Positions 28,188 to 39,573 of a stretch of DNA of 64,000 bases are shown here, in pieces. The notes below the pieces were generated by a model. It ran no database searches, was not told the DNA's origin, and worked only from the letters and a program-made list of their open reading frames with translations. Numbering within the stretch: the stretch's first letter is position 1; every line of letters starts with the position of its first letter. Source of the stretch: Auanema rhodensis (lineage: Eukaryota; Nematoda; Chromadorea; Rhabditida; Rhabditidae); contig OZ059895.1 of assembly GCA_964057225.1 (NCBI GenBank), forward strand, positions 12,276,001 through 12,340,000. Reading direction: 5' to 3'. A program made the position numbers and the translations under genes.

Positions 28188-28298
28188 CCATACCACGTTG
28201 AAAGTACGCCATCCCGTCCGATCTGGCAAGTCAAGCAACGTTGGGCCCGGTTAGTACTTGGATCGGAGACGGCTTGGGAATCCCGGGTGCCGTAAGCT
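28188..28298 (+). pseudogene. 5S rRNA 3' piece, split by MULE
   Basis: Nt 9-119 of the 5S gene begun at 24421; otherwise consensus. The following gene is exactly 529 bp from the virtual start, so the transposon entered an ordinary complete unit. Confidence 0.92.
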
Positions 28299-28708
28299 TT
28301 TCAAATTTTTTTAACGATCACGCCACGTTGAAAGTACGCCATGCAGCTGATTTTCAATTTTATCTCTTCCGTAACAAATGTTTTTAATTTTCCAGCAGTT
28401 TTACTTAGATAGCTAAACCCAAGGCATCAAAATATCTTCAATCTTATTTCTTTATTACAGTTATAAACCAGTAGTTTATGAACCTTCATCTTAACTTTAC
28501 TGTTTCTATCTATTTCCTATTGAAACAAACGTTGTTTAAACACTATACAACTGTGAAACCTTTTTTAATTTATTGTATTTGGAGCTCATAAGATTCAATA
28601 TCATCGAGGGATTTAGATGTAACGTGGAAAATTACATAACTAACATGAAATTGGAAAAAAAACAATAACGAGGATAAATATGTAAATCATTGAATATCAG
28701 ATATTTTC

Positions 28709-28827
28709 GCTTACGACCATACCACGTTGAAAGTACGCCATCCCGTCCGATCTGGCAAGTCAAGCAACGTTGGGCCCGGTTAGTACTTGGATCGGAGACG
28801 GCTTGGGAATCCCGGGTGCCGTAAGCT
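28709..28827 (+). rRNA. 5S rRNA
   Basis: Complete consensus copy between the MULE and the first LTR element. A shortened unit (5S nt 1-33) begins at 29238. Confidence 0.94.
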
Positions 28828-29564
28828 TTTCAAATTTTTTTAACGATCATGCCACGTTGAAAGTACGCCATGCAGCTGATTTTCAATTTTATCTCTTCCG
28901 TAACAAATGTTTTTAATTTTCCAGCAGTTTTACTTGGATAGCTCAACCCAAGGCATCAAAATATCTTCAATCTTATTTCTATATTACAGTTATAAACCAG
29001 TAGTTTATGAACCTTAATCTTAACTTTACTGTTTCTATCTATTTCCTATTGAAACAAACATTGTTTTAACACTATACAACTGTGAAACCTTTTTTAATTT
29101 ATTGTATTTGGAGCTCATAAGATTTGATATCATCGAGGGATTTAGATGTAACGTAGAAAATTACATAACTAACATGAAATTGGAAAAAAAACAATAACGA
29201 GGATAAGTATGTAAATCATTGAATATCAGATATTTTCGCTTACGACCATACTACGTTGAAAGTACGCCATGCAGCTGATTTTCAATTTTATCTCTTCCGT
29301 AACAAATGTTTTCAATTTTCCAGCAGTTTTACTCAGATAGCTCAACCCAAGGCATCAAAATATCATCAATCTTATTTCTTTATTACAGTTATAAACCAGT
29401 AGTTTAAGAACCTTCATCTTAACTTTACTGTTTCTATCTATTTCCTATTGAAACAAACATTGTTTAAACACTATACAACTGTGAAACCTTTTTTAATTTA
29501 TTGTATTTGGAGCTCATAAGATTCAATATCATCGAGGGATTTAGATGTAACGTAGAAAATTACA

Positions 29565-30008
29565 TGTTCCATACGTGTCTTATAAAGAAGGCGGTTGACG
29601 TTGTCAACCGACTTTTGGTTAATAGAATTCAATAAGAAACTAGACCTGAACTACTTTTTGTATAAATTCAATTATATTTGTAATTAATATTTTGCTATAT
29701 AAACCCCTGAGAAAGCAACTAGGTTGGCTTTCTCATACTTTTTGTATAAGTTTATATAGCAAAATATTAATTACAAATATAATTGAATTTATACAAAAAG
29801 TAGTTCAGGTCTAGTTTCTTATTGAATAAGGCTTTCTCATAACATGTAGTTTCATTTATTTGATTATTGTATTTTTGCTTTTATAATAGTATTTCCATAT
29901 TCTGAATAAACTTCTTTTTTTCTACTCTCTGTTACTTTTACAATGGCATTCACACTATTAAAGTGCATATGGTTACCTAGCCGGAACCCTAGGAACCAAT
30001 ATGGAACG
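29565..30008 (+). repeat. LTR of copy A with an internal palindrome
   Basis: Starts TGTTCCATACGTG and ends near TATGGAACG, like the LTRs at 54049 and 61013. A TATA-like CTATATAAAC lies near 29696 and AATAAAC upstream of the 3' end. It is about 100 bp longer than its relatives because of a 78-nt inverted duplication (29627-29704 and 29750-29827). Confidence 0.88.
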
Positions 30009-30029
30009 TGGAGGTTCCACCGAGATTCG
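30009..30029 (+). other. Primer-binding site, tRNA-Gln
   Basis: TGGAGGTTCCACCGAGATTC immediately after the LTR is complementary to the 3' end of eukaryotic tRNA-Gln (ending CTCGGTGGAACCT plus CCA). This is the minus-strand primer site for reverse transcription. The same site occurs at 52073 and 54394. Confidence 0.8.
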
Positions 30030-31134
30030 TCTATAAGGGACGAATCTCTATGGACCGCTACTTTTCTCACCTTTAAATTACTTTCTCTTTCTTTGAAATC
30101 CTTTTTACTCTAAAAATTTATCTTGATTTCATATCCAAAAATTCTAATTAAATTTTATATTTCAAACTTTCAAGTCAATTTTGTATCTAAAACAAAAACT
30201 CCAATTTAATCTAGTAATTCGAATTTATCTCTAAATATCATTCTTCTAACATCATTTCTGATATATCTATTTGAAAAAAAAAATGTCTTATACATATTAT
30301 CTATTACAATCTATATTCCTACTTCATTCTTCTACTTTCCTGTATGTTTAAAGCATATAATGCATAAAAACTCTTTTTGGAACAAGCATATCAAAATATT
30401 TAACCACGAATAATATTAAAAACTATCAATTCATGAAATATCTTAAAGACATTTATTCATATTGCAACACTTACCCATAAGTCATCTTGAAAACATCTTA
30501 TCACAAGCTAAATTTTGAAAATATCTATTCATAAATCATTCTGAAAACATTGATTCATAAACAAAACCACTATTCTTGATATCTAACGCATTTTTATGAG
30601 AAAGCCCCGTAAGAAACAATACCAGACATTCTCGGGACATCGCGCGGAGGCGTACACTTCTTGATATAAGACGCGCAATCATTTGAAATTAACCCTTTTT
30701 GATCCCATATGTGAATTAAAGAATATTTTGAAGTTGAGTGGTCCCACCTAGCAAGACCCAGGGGAACAGAAGTAACGTTAAAAGGGAACGTCTTTTGGGG
30801 GTTTGTTTAGGTAAGAGAAGTCTGGAAAAGTGAATATGAGAAGCCTGTGTACCTGATCTTGTCCATGACTGAAAAGGAGCAATATACAGACCACTGTCTC
30901 ATATCTCATGCCTCTTCGAGAGATAAGAACTTGGTCTTTTGCTAAAGGTCTCACGTAGTTGCGGACTCGTGTATGAACCTGACCAGGCTATTCTCCGACT
31001 AGAGACCCGCTGCAGGCTGGCCTCCTGACAGGAACAGGAGTCGCGCATACCAACCCCATATTGTCTTATACGTTTTGTATAATATAAGCTCAGTCTTCGT
31101 TGGTTAATAATTTCCTTCCAGGAAACCAACAAAA
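30030..31134 (+). other. Copy A untranslated leader with candidate intron
   Basis: AT-rich leader without a supported ORF. A consensus donor (AG|GTAAGAG, intron from 30811) and a pyrimidine-rich acceptor (TTTCCTTCCAG, ending 31121), 13 nt before the gag ATG, would define a 311-nt leader intron. The acceptor is kept in copies B and D; copy B has a GC in place of the GT donor at 35065. In a nematode the acceptor could also receive a spliced leader. Part of this leader (about 30600-31134) is homologous to 34838-35382. Confidence 0.6.
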
Positions 31135-32142
31135 ATGGCTGACGCAGCGAATCAAAACCCTCCGCCGGGAAATATTGCCCAAAATGCTACGAATAGCGCA
31201 GAGAAAACTCAGACAGTGGAAGCAGCACTGCATAGAAACCAAAGAAAAAGAGGACCACCGGATGCATTCCGACCAGATGCGAAATATCCGAAAACGAACA
31301 CGAAATCAAAGAAATTACCCCCTATTCCGGGTACACCGCTAACTGCTAAGAAACTTTATACTACTGCTATTAAAACTACTAGGCATGCAATTAGCTTGAA
31401 TAAGAATAAAGCATCATCCAGTAAATCCACGCCCAAACGCTCTTCTCACTCTCCAAAAACAGTTGTTAATACCGGCACTAACACTTGTCCTCCGAATCAC
31501 ACTTCTCCTCAACGCCTTGTTCAAACCGCAAATGCGGAAATCCTCATCTCTCCTATTCCTAGAAACTCTCCCTCTTCCACTGATCAATCTTTGCACGGGC
31601 ACTCTCTGTCTCCTGTCTCTTCTTCGTCAGACAATTACGTAAATTTGACTTCGATAGTTACAGAGCAGAGAAGTCGCCCTCAAATGGCAGAGCAGATGGA
31701 GCAAGACAATTCTCCTATTGCAAGAGCCCACAACGTTTCTATTCGCCATCACAAACCTACGCTTTATGATGGATCGGTTCCATTCAACCTCTACATGCAA
31801 AGACTAGAAGGATATTTCGATGCCCTTCAAGTCCCTATTGCCGAGAGACTTTCCCATCTCCATCTACTTCTCGGAACGGATAGAGCCGCTGAAGCTCTTC
31901 GAACTATACCAGCAGAAGACTTACGCCAGGGATGGAACCATGTCAAACGCATACTATCGGAGAAAATACAACCTCCAGAAAAGAGAGATGCAGCATTCAC
32001 AAAACTCACTCATTTGAAACAAGGAGAGCACGAAACGGTACAAAATTTCGCTCAACGCTGCAGAAACCTTGCCTATAAATTATGCAACATGGACTCGACA
32101 GCCGATGAAAGAATACTACAAGAAAAAGAGTTTCATTCTTAG
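31135..32142 (+). pseudogene. Copy A gag (matrix and capsid), frameshifted
   Basis: The ATG at 31135 is the first after the conserved acceptor and has counterparts in copies B and D. Residues 1-190 are basic and Ser/Pro/Thr-rich, probably disordered. From about residue 200 the pattern YMQRLEGYFDALQV, HLHLLLGTDRAAEAL and FAQRCRNLAYKL is typical of Ty3/Gypsy capsid domains. The frame is lost near 32120, shortly before the level at which copy B reads on, next to an A5 run; the remaining gag continues in the frame of 32208. Gag proteins assemble the particle and package the RNA. Function is inferred from family knowledge. Confidence 0.75.
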
Positions 32143-32207
32143 GAGGACTACGAAAGACTTTAAGAACACATGTCAATAACCGCAGCCCTATCACCTTTGA
32201 TGCAGCC

Positions 32208-33431
32208 GTGACTATTGCCGAAACTGTGGAAGCTGACGAGGATCCTTCGCTCTTGGTCAACAACTTGATTAAAGACGTGGAGCAACTAGAGATTAATAAC
32301 GGTCTTATAAACCACATGAGAGCATCACAACAGGAGAAAATCTATGACGGACCACAAATACACCAATCAAGAACATTCTATGGAAATCAATCAAGACCAC
32401 AACACCCACAAGAGCAATGGAATCAAAGAAGAGGAGGATACCGCTCACCAAGATACCAAGAGGATCGACAAAATAACCGTCACAACTTCAGACAGGATAA
32501 CAGAAACAATGGATATCAACGAGGATACAACAATTATCGTAGCCCCCAACGGTACGATAGATACAATAATCGATACAACAGCAGAGGAAACGATCGATAT
32601 GATAGCAGAAGGAATGATCGGCAGGAGCACAGAGAAAACGACCGATACAACCGCGGAAACTGTCCTGATCGCGGATTTCAACAACGAAATCGCAGCACTT
32701 CATATGGACCACATAACAGGCACAGAGATCGCACAAGAAGCCCCAGCGTCCGTTTTCACGTTAACAAAGTAGAAAAGGAAACAATCAAAACAAAGAAGAC
32801 ACTTCCGTTCATACCGCTATTCTTATCCGTCATCGCCCTATCTATGATACCTTGCCAGGCAGACAACACCTATCAACTCTGCATTGGCAAACGAGGAGGT
32901 ATTTTCCTCGAACCACCTCGCCCAACCACCTGCTCAGACTATGCACACAAGGACGGAGTCGAGATAAAAACAGTGGAACTATTCGCAGAAAATATGAATT
33001 ACAAGGAATGGGAAGCATGGAAATGCGCCAAGGAAATCTATAAAACGTGCGCCCACGACTTATTCTTCATCAGGGAAAATAACGTTACATTACTCCGAAT
33101 AGAACCAGCCACTCCACAAGAATGCCAAACAGCCATTCAAGAAAGACGACACATGGATAACGACCTCAATCGCGAAGCACCAGGACTGTTCAAAGCCCCT
33201 ATGCCATCTAATACACAATCAAAATCGTTTTGGGCATCCTCTTGCACAACCAAGTCAAGATTCACCTTAGAAAGAGGAATGATGACTAGCCTACACGATG
33301 ACACTATAATCTCCGACTTATTTATCAACACTGAAGGATGCACTAAGCAACAAGGAGTATGCAACACCACCAACGCAGTTATCACATGGATCCACCCAAT
33401 GATCATCGAAATTGCGACTACACGACATTAG
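32208..33431 (+). pseudogene. Copy A gag tail fused to envelope-like protein
   Basis: Residues 1-50 complete the capsid. Residues 60-190 are rich in Arg, Asn, Tyr and Gly, a nucleic-acid-binding tail without zinc knuckles. Then a hydrophobic segment (residues 199-218, PFIPLFLSVIALSMIPC) with a signal-peptidase-like CQA end opens a Cys-rich domain (RGGIFLEPPRPTTC, EWEAWKCAKEIYKTC). So a secreted or membrane protein follows gag in the same frame, before any protease. The frame breaks near 33390; the glycoprotein continues in the frame of 33359. I cannot assign the ectodomain to a known fusion-protein class. Confidence 0.7.
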
Positions 33432-34692
33432 GGAAATTCGAAGCACTAATCAACAATGATACTGTATTAATCTCGGAAATACAAGGAGCACTCATTCTCA
33501 AAAACAACACGCCAGACCCTACAGCTACAAGATGTATGAATACAAGCATCTACTCAACTGATAGTGGTACGTACATTTCCATCAAGGACTTAAAAACACA
33601 CCGACGTCAAAAGAGGATGGCACCCCAAGAATACCCTACGAGATTCTTCAATATCACTATCTACAAATCACTTCGCCTCACAGACAGTTCTACAGGTGTA
33701 GTACCTATGTACCAGACATATCGAAATAGGAAAAGACTGGACAACGCTTATAACCTTATGGAATATCTCAAGACATCTAGCGTACACATAGGTTTCATCA
33801 AATTCCTACAACTAGATTCATCAAAACTGAAGAACCGACTCTTATGGCACAACTACACTGACATCAACATGGTTATCCTGCACACACTTGCAGAAGCTGA
33901 GATTCGACTTTCTACGAAAATTGCCATCGAACACCTACTGCCATCAGAGATCACGGCAAAACTCAGCAAGCAAATCACTATCAGCGACTTTGCCACACGT
34001 CTACTCAACTACGAAGGCGATTATCTCGACCGAGCAAGACAAATAGCAATTGAAATAGCTCACACACCTACCACTCTGGCAACAGGAGAGACTATTCCAT
34101 CATGGAGGACTATCTGTACCAACTGTACCCACCCAGGATGACAAAACTGCCTAGATCACGCACTGACACACAGTTCTACACCCAGATGGATCAAATACAG
34201 GAGTTTCTTGATTATCTAGAGCAAAACAATCGTCTAACTCGGATATCAAAAGAACAAAGAGAGACAGAAAATAAGAAATGGGCAGATCTCACAAAACAGG
34301 CAAATTCGTCAGCAATCGTCTTTCCCAACTATACCCTCATCTTCAACGGACACGCACAAAATTATGGGTTGCCCAAAAATCAACCTACAATCAGACCTAT
34401 CACGGATGAAGACAGCAAATTATTTCAACAAGCATATCTTCAGCTCATTGAGTCACCTGGTGCTAGCCCCACAAGCACCACTACTACAACCACCACAACC
34501 ACTACATCGACTACCACATCAACTGCTTCGACAACTACTACTCATCGGACGTCTCCACCTCAACCTACAACTACACCAAGGAGATATTACTATTACCAGT
34601 ATATTTATGTACAAAACTTTTCTATACTAGTACTATATTCCTACTATATTCCTACTATATTCCTATTTTCTTTTTCTTTTATCTTCTTTTAA
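33359..34692 (+). pseudogene. Copy A envelope-like region, two frames
   Basis: Continues the glycoprotein. It contains a furin-type basic site (RRQKR near 33605-33620), a long helical stretch, and after a frame change near 34100 a Thr-rich mucin-like run of about 25 residues (34475-34550) ending in RRYYYY. Similarity with copy B ends near 34600; the rest of the frame to 34692 is low-complexity and not part of the protein. The three TATATTCCTAC-like repeats at 34630-34665 lie beyond the homology. Confidence 0.65.
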
Positions 34693-35382
34693 ATTTCATC
34701 TTTTTCCCTCTCTTATTACTATTATTTTTTCTCTTCTTCCTAATATAACCCAGAAAACAGCCAAATAATTTTGAAATTTTTTATCTGAATCCCGAAACTA
34801 AGATTTACAATTTTGCATTTTGATCCTAGAAGTAGCCCGTGAGAAGCAATACCAGACTGTCTCGAGAAGTGAGCGGAGGCAACCACTATTTTTGATATAA
34901 GACGTACGCATTCCTGATTTTGAAGATCCCTTTTTGGTCCTATTTTTGCAAATTTGAAAATTACGACAAAATTAGTCGAGAATGAAAGTGTTAGAGTAGT
35001 CTCACCATGAAAAATCAGGGGAGCAGAATTTCGTTAAGGGAGCGATTTCTGTGATTTTTCATAGGCAAGAGAAGTCTGGGAAAGTGAATGTACGAGGCCT
35101 GAGCACCTAATCTTGTCGAAAGACTGAAAGGGAATACTGCTTAGATCACCGTCGTATATTTCACGCCTATTCGAGAGATGGGAACTTGATCCTAGAAAGG
35201 GCGCACCGGTCACAGGCCCGTGTATGTACCCGATTGAGCAATTCTCCGTTAGAAGATTCGCTGGACTGGCCCCCTAGCAAGCGTCACGCATACAACCCCA
35301 TATTGCCTCTCACGTTGTATATATATATTTATAAGATTCGCATCGTTGGTATAATAATTTCCTTTCCAGGAAAACCAACAAG
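34693..35382 (+). other. A/B junction and copy B leader
   Basis: 34693-34837 is AT-rich with nothing recognised. From about 34838 the sequence matches the copy A leader (GAAGCAATACCAGAC, AAGAGAAGTCTGG and others), so copy B starts inside its leader and has no 5' LTR or primer site here. The acceptor TTTCCTTTCCAG ends at 35369, 13 nt before the gag ATG, and the donor position reads GCAAGAG (35065). Confidence 0.7.
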
Positions 35383-35911
35383 ATGACGGACTCGAAGAGT
35401 AAAAATCCTGCGCAGGATAAAACAAATCCACAGAGCGCAGCCCCCGGTAATGATACGCACGTCGAGCCAGTACTCGAGCGGAATCAAAAAAAAGAGGACC
35501 TCCAAATGTTTATGAGCCGGACACGAAGCGCCGACCTACTGCTGCAAAGAAACCACCCGCTATACCGGGTACCCCCGCGAAGAAAATAGGCACAACAGCT
35601 ATTAAAACTTCTCGCCACGCTATTACTCTAAGTAAAATTGAAGCGTCTATTAGCAAACAAACTCCAAAACGCACTTCTAATGTTATCAAAAGCTCTAATA
35701 ATGTTAGCACAAATACTTCCCCTCGTAGAGATTATTCTAAAATATTATCTTCATACCCAAATACTGCTATTCTTTCTTCTCCTCTTCCTCGAAATTCTCC
35801 CTCTTCATCCGATCAATCATTACATGGGCAATCTTCTTCTCCTGTATCTTCTCCGTCGGAAGTAACCACCAATTTCAATTTGAATGTTGCAGAGAAGAAA
35901 AAATCGCTCAG
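35383..35911 (+). pseudogene. Copy B gag N-terminus, frameshifted
   Basis: Begins MTDSKSKNPAQD at the position matching the copy A start. The frame shifts at an A7 run near 35490, then continues in the frame holding TAIKTSRHAITLSK, and stops at 35912 before the next open frame. The basic, Ser-rich composition equals residues 1-190 of copy A. Confidence 0.65.
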
Positions 35912-37831
35912 ATGACTGACCGGATGGATGACCACCCAAACTCCAATGATCAAACCCAAAACAACTCTAATTTCCGCATGCTACCCACGAACACTGTTTC
36001 TATTCGCCACCATAAACCCACCTTGTATGATGGAGCAGCACCTTTTCCGGACGAAATACGTCAAGGATGGAATAACGTAAAGCTCTTTTTGTCTCTCAAA
36101 CTTCAACCTCAAGAGAAACGAGATGCCGCGTTCACCAGACTCACTCACATGAAGCAAGGAGAGAGTGAAACTGTCAACCATTTTGCACAACGCTGTCGAA
36201 ATCTGGCTTATGAAGCAAGCGATATGAACACCGATGCTGATGAACGTATATTACGTGTAGCTTTCCTCGGTGGATTACGGAAACAACTACGTACGCACGT
36301 CAATAATCGAAGCCCAACCACCTTTGAATCATCCGTCACTATCGCTGAAACCGTTGAAGCAGATGAGGACCCCTCTTCCTTCATCAACAACTTAACCGAT
36401 GGACTAGATGATTTGAATATCAATAATGAACACATCAATCACATGAGAGCTCCACAGCGTGATAAAATTCATAGAGGACCGGCACCACATCTATCATCCA
36501 GGCCACACGACAATTCCTCACATCCACAAAGACCTCAAGAACCATGGCACCAAAGACGAGGAGGATACCGTCATTATGATGAAAGAAGAACAGGAAGATA
36601 CCATCAATACAACGACAGGAACAGGAATAACAGACCACGCTCAAGAGGACCAAACAACTACCGTAGCCCACATAGAAATAATAGGTATAACGACCGTTAT
36701 GATAACAGATACAACAACAACTATCATCGCGGAAACCAGTACGATCGAAGATACCAGAACAGAGATCACCATGAATCATATGGACCTAATTCGCGCTACA
36801 GAAATCGCACAAGAAGCCCATCAGTACGATTCCATGTTAACCAAGTTAACAATGAAACACCCCGCACGAGCAACAAGAAACTTCCATTCACACCTCTCTT
36901 CCTTTCCATCATGGCACTGACAATACTTCCTTGTCACGCAGACAACACCTACCATCTATGCACCGGAACACGAGGAGGCATCTTTCTCGAACCCCCTCGG
37001 CCAACTTTATGCTCAGAAAACATACACAAGGATGGAGTTCAAATTACTAACGTCGAATTATTCGCAGAAAACATGCATTACAAGGAATGGGAGGCTTGGA
37101 AATGCTCCAAAGAAATCTACAGAACATGTGCTCACGATAGACTGTTCATTAGAGAAAACAATAACACTCTACTTTACGTCGAAGCCGCAACTCTTAAGGA
37201 ATGTAAGGAAGCCATACAAGAAAGAAGACATATGGATACGAATCTTGTACGTACAGCTCCAGGACTATTTAAGGCACCTTTACCTTTAAACAATCAGTCT
37301 TACTCATTTTGGTCTACATCTTGCACCACAACTCCAAGATTAACGTTAGAAAGAGGAATGATGACTTGTTTACATGACGATATCATCATATCAGACCTTT
37401 TTCTCAACACGGAAGGATGTGCGAAGAAAGCAGGAACTTGTACAACGCACAATGCCATAATCGTTTGGACACCACCTCACGACCATCACAAATGCGACTT
37501 CAGCTCCTTAGGAAACTTCTCAGCACTTGTCAACAACGACACAGTCCTAATCTCGGAGATACAGAGCGCATTTATCCTCCAAGACCAGAAACCGGATAAC
37601 ATAGCAACTCGATGTTTAGGAAAGGATATACATGCAACGAATAGTGGTACATACATTCATATACCACCTAAAGAGACTCCAAGACGACAGAAAAGGAAAG
37701 CGCCACAAGAATACCCTACACGCTTTTTCAATATCACCATATATCCATCATTACGTCTTACGGACAGCTCTACAGGAATTATTCCAATGTATCAGAAGTA
37801 TCGCAACCGGAAAAGATTGGATAATTCTTAG
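35912..37831 (+). pseudogene. Copy B gag-envelope polyprotein, N part
   Basis: 639 residues. Residues 1-35 match the end of the gag N-terminus. Next comes the capsid, lacking about 42 residues present in copy A (the EGYF to RTIP part, lost in frame after APFP). Residues 190-320 are an RG/N/Y-rich tail; 324-343 a hydrophobic signal-like segment ending CHA; then a Cys-rich ectodomain (about 345-590); a furin-type site RRQKRK starts at residue 591. It ends at an in-frame TAG (37829-37831), after which the same frame stays open to 39553. I infer one original gag-env frame; the TAG would stop it unless read through. Confidence 0.75.
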
Positions 37832-39553
37832 AGTCTCATAGACTATCTGAAAACTTCCAGTATTCACGTAGGACTTACAAAATTCCTCAAGTTAGACGCA
37901 ATCGCGATCAAGGAAACACTATTATGGTACAACTACAACGACACTAATATCGCCATTCTACATGCGCTGGCAAAAGCAAAAATTCTCCTAGCAACAGAAA
38001 TTGCTATCGCGCATCTCCTACCATCTGAGCTCACAGAAAAACTGAGTAAACAAATCACGATTAAGGAGTTCGCCGATAAGTTGGAAAAACGCACAGGAGA
38101 CTACTTAGAGCGAGCGAGAGACATTGCATTTGAAATCGCACAAACTCCCGCAGTATTAGCAACAGGAGAAACGATTCCTTCATTAGAAGAATATTTATTT
38201 CAACTATACCCACCTAGGATGTCGAGAAGAACAACTCCTAGAATGGACACTTCGTTTTACACACAAATCGACGAAGTATCAAACTTTATTGACTATATAG
38301 CATCACATAATCGTTTGCTACATATATCAACAGAAGAACGCGAAAAAGAGAGCAGAAAGTGGAATAAATTGGAAGAGGAATCAACTAGTCCAAGGATTAT
38401 TTTTCCTAATTATGCAATCATATTTAAAGGACTAGCTCAGAACTTTGGACTGCCACGTGGTACACCAACGACTAAAACTATTTCACAGGAAGAAAGCGAG
38501 AGATTTCAACGAACATATCTTGAATTAATCGACTCCCTCACGTATTCAACAACAACGACTACGACTACCACGACTTCCGCAAGCACTACAAGCTCTACTA
38601 CGCACGCGACTACAACAACAACTTTTCGAACTACTCCCAAACCTTTCCACACTCTCAGAACATTATCACCAAGCTCTACAACTACTCCAAGAAGATATCA
38701 CTACTATCAAGCTACGACAACGCCATTCTCATTACCAAAACAGCTTGTAACGCGAACAGAAATTCCGCAAATCTCTTCAACAGTGATAGAGCCAAGGACA
38801 ACAACCAAACGAGCCGCCACAACACCTCAACAAGCAAGAGAAGTCCAATCTCACATAGGACAGCAAGCACACGCTAATTTTCTTCGTACAAGACATGATA
38901 TCATCCAGAAATATGTTGAACAATTACGTCGACTGGATACACAATCGCATCTACAATATTCAACCTCGCAACTAGAAGAAGAAATTTTGAAGGCGTTTCA
39001 AAAAACGAAAAAGGACATCTGTAGGATGCAAAACAAACAACTCCTTACGTGGTGGGCCATTCTACAAATTAACCCAACTATTGGTATCCGCACAATGCTT
39101 AGACGTCAGGATATATCAGCTAAATTCGTTGCTGAACACCTTATCTACGTAATGCCTTGCACACCTATCCACGTAACAAAAATCTACTCGGATCACAAAA
39201 GAAACGGAACATGTTACATGGAAACACCAGTAGATACAGAACATCATGGAGAACTGTTTTTAATACCTGGAACACGTGATATTTCACCAATGGGCAGACG
39301 AATCGACTGCATGATGGCTACAACGGATCCATATAAATTAAACGACCAATGGATGAAGGAAAACACAACATTAAATGTGACGAACCTATCATTTGCGGAC
39401 GAACTCACTTCGATCAAAATCGATCACATAAAATTCAATAACTCCAACATATATGCTAACCTCACGGAATCTTCATTCCCGTTTGAACTCGCTATTTCAT
39501 ACGGATCCAGTCTAGCCTCTCTACAAGCCACGAAGATTGAAACCTATATTTAA
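37832..39553 (+). pseudogene. Copy B envelope-like region, C part
   Basis: Same frame as 35912-37828, after the TAG. It has a helical region, a Thr-rich mucin-like stalk near 38550-38630 and again 38680-38830 (expected to be O-glycosylated if secreted), a helical block (QKYVEQLRRLD), then a second Cys-containing domain with several N-glycosylation sequons (NTTLNVTNLS). The frame ends where a 37-bp tandem duplication (39533-39569 and 39570-39606) shifts it out of register with the membrane anchor downstream. A first ATG within the piece is at 38081, but homology shows coding upstream. Confidence 0.7.
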
Positions 39554-39573
39554 CAACAAGAAAGCCAGGAAGA

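Larger units (their letters stand above)
29565..34820 (+). mobile_element. LTR retroelement copy A, 3'-truncated
   Basis: Begins with an LTR inserted in a 5S spacer (left flank AAAATTACA), followed by a tRNA-Gln primer site, a 1.1-kb leader, gag and an envelope-like region. Similarity to copy B stops near 34600. Protease, RT, integrase and 3' LTR are absent, and no right-hand target duplication can be seen. After a 0.2-kb stretch of no recognised content, the leader of copy B begins. Confidence 0.85.

Noticed and set aside
32344..32772. 142-codon Thr/Ile/Asp-rich ORF overlapping the RG-rich gag tail, with a partner at 36459-36920 in copy B
   Set aside because: Shifted-frame reading of a low-complexity Arg/Asn/Tyr tail. 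The gag-env frame is longer and conserved between copies, although an overlapping gene is not strictly excluded.
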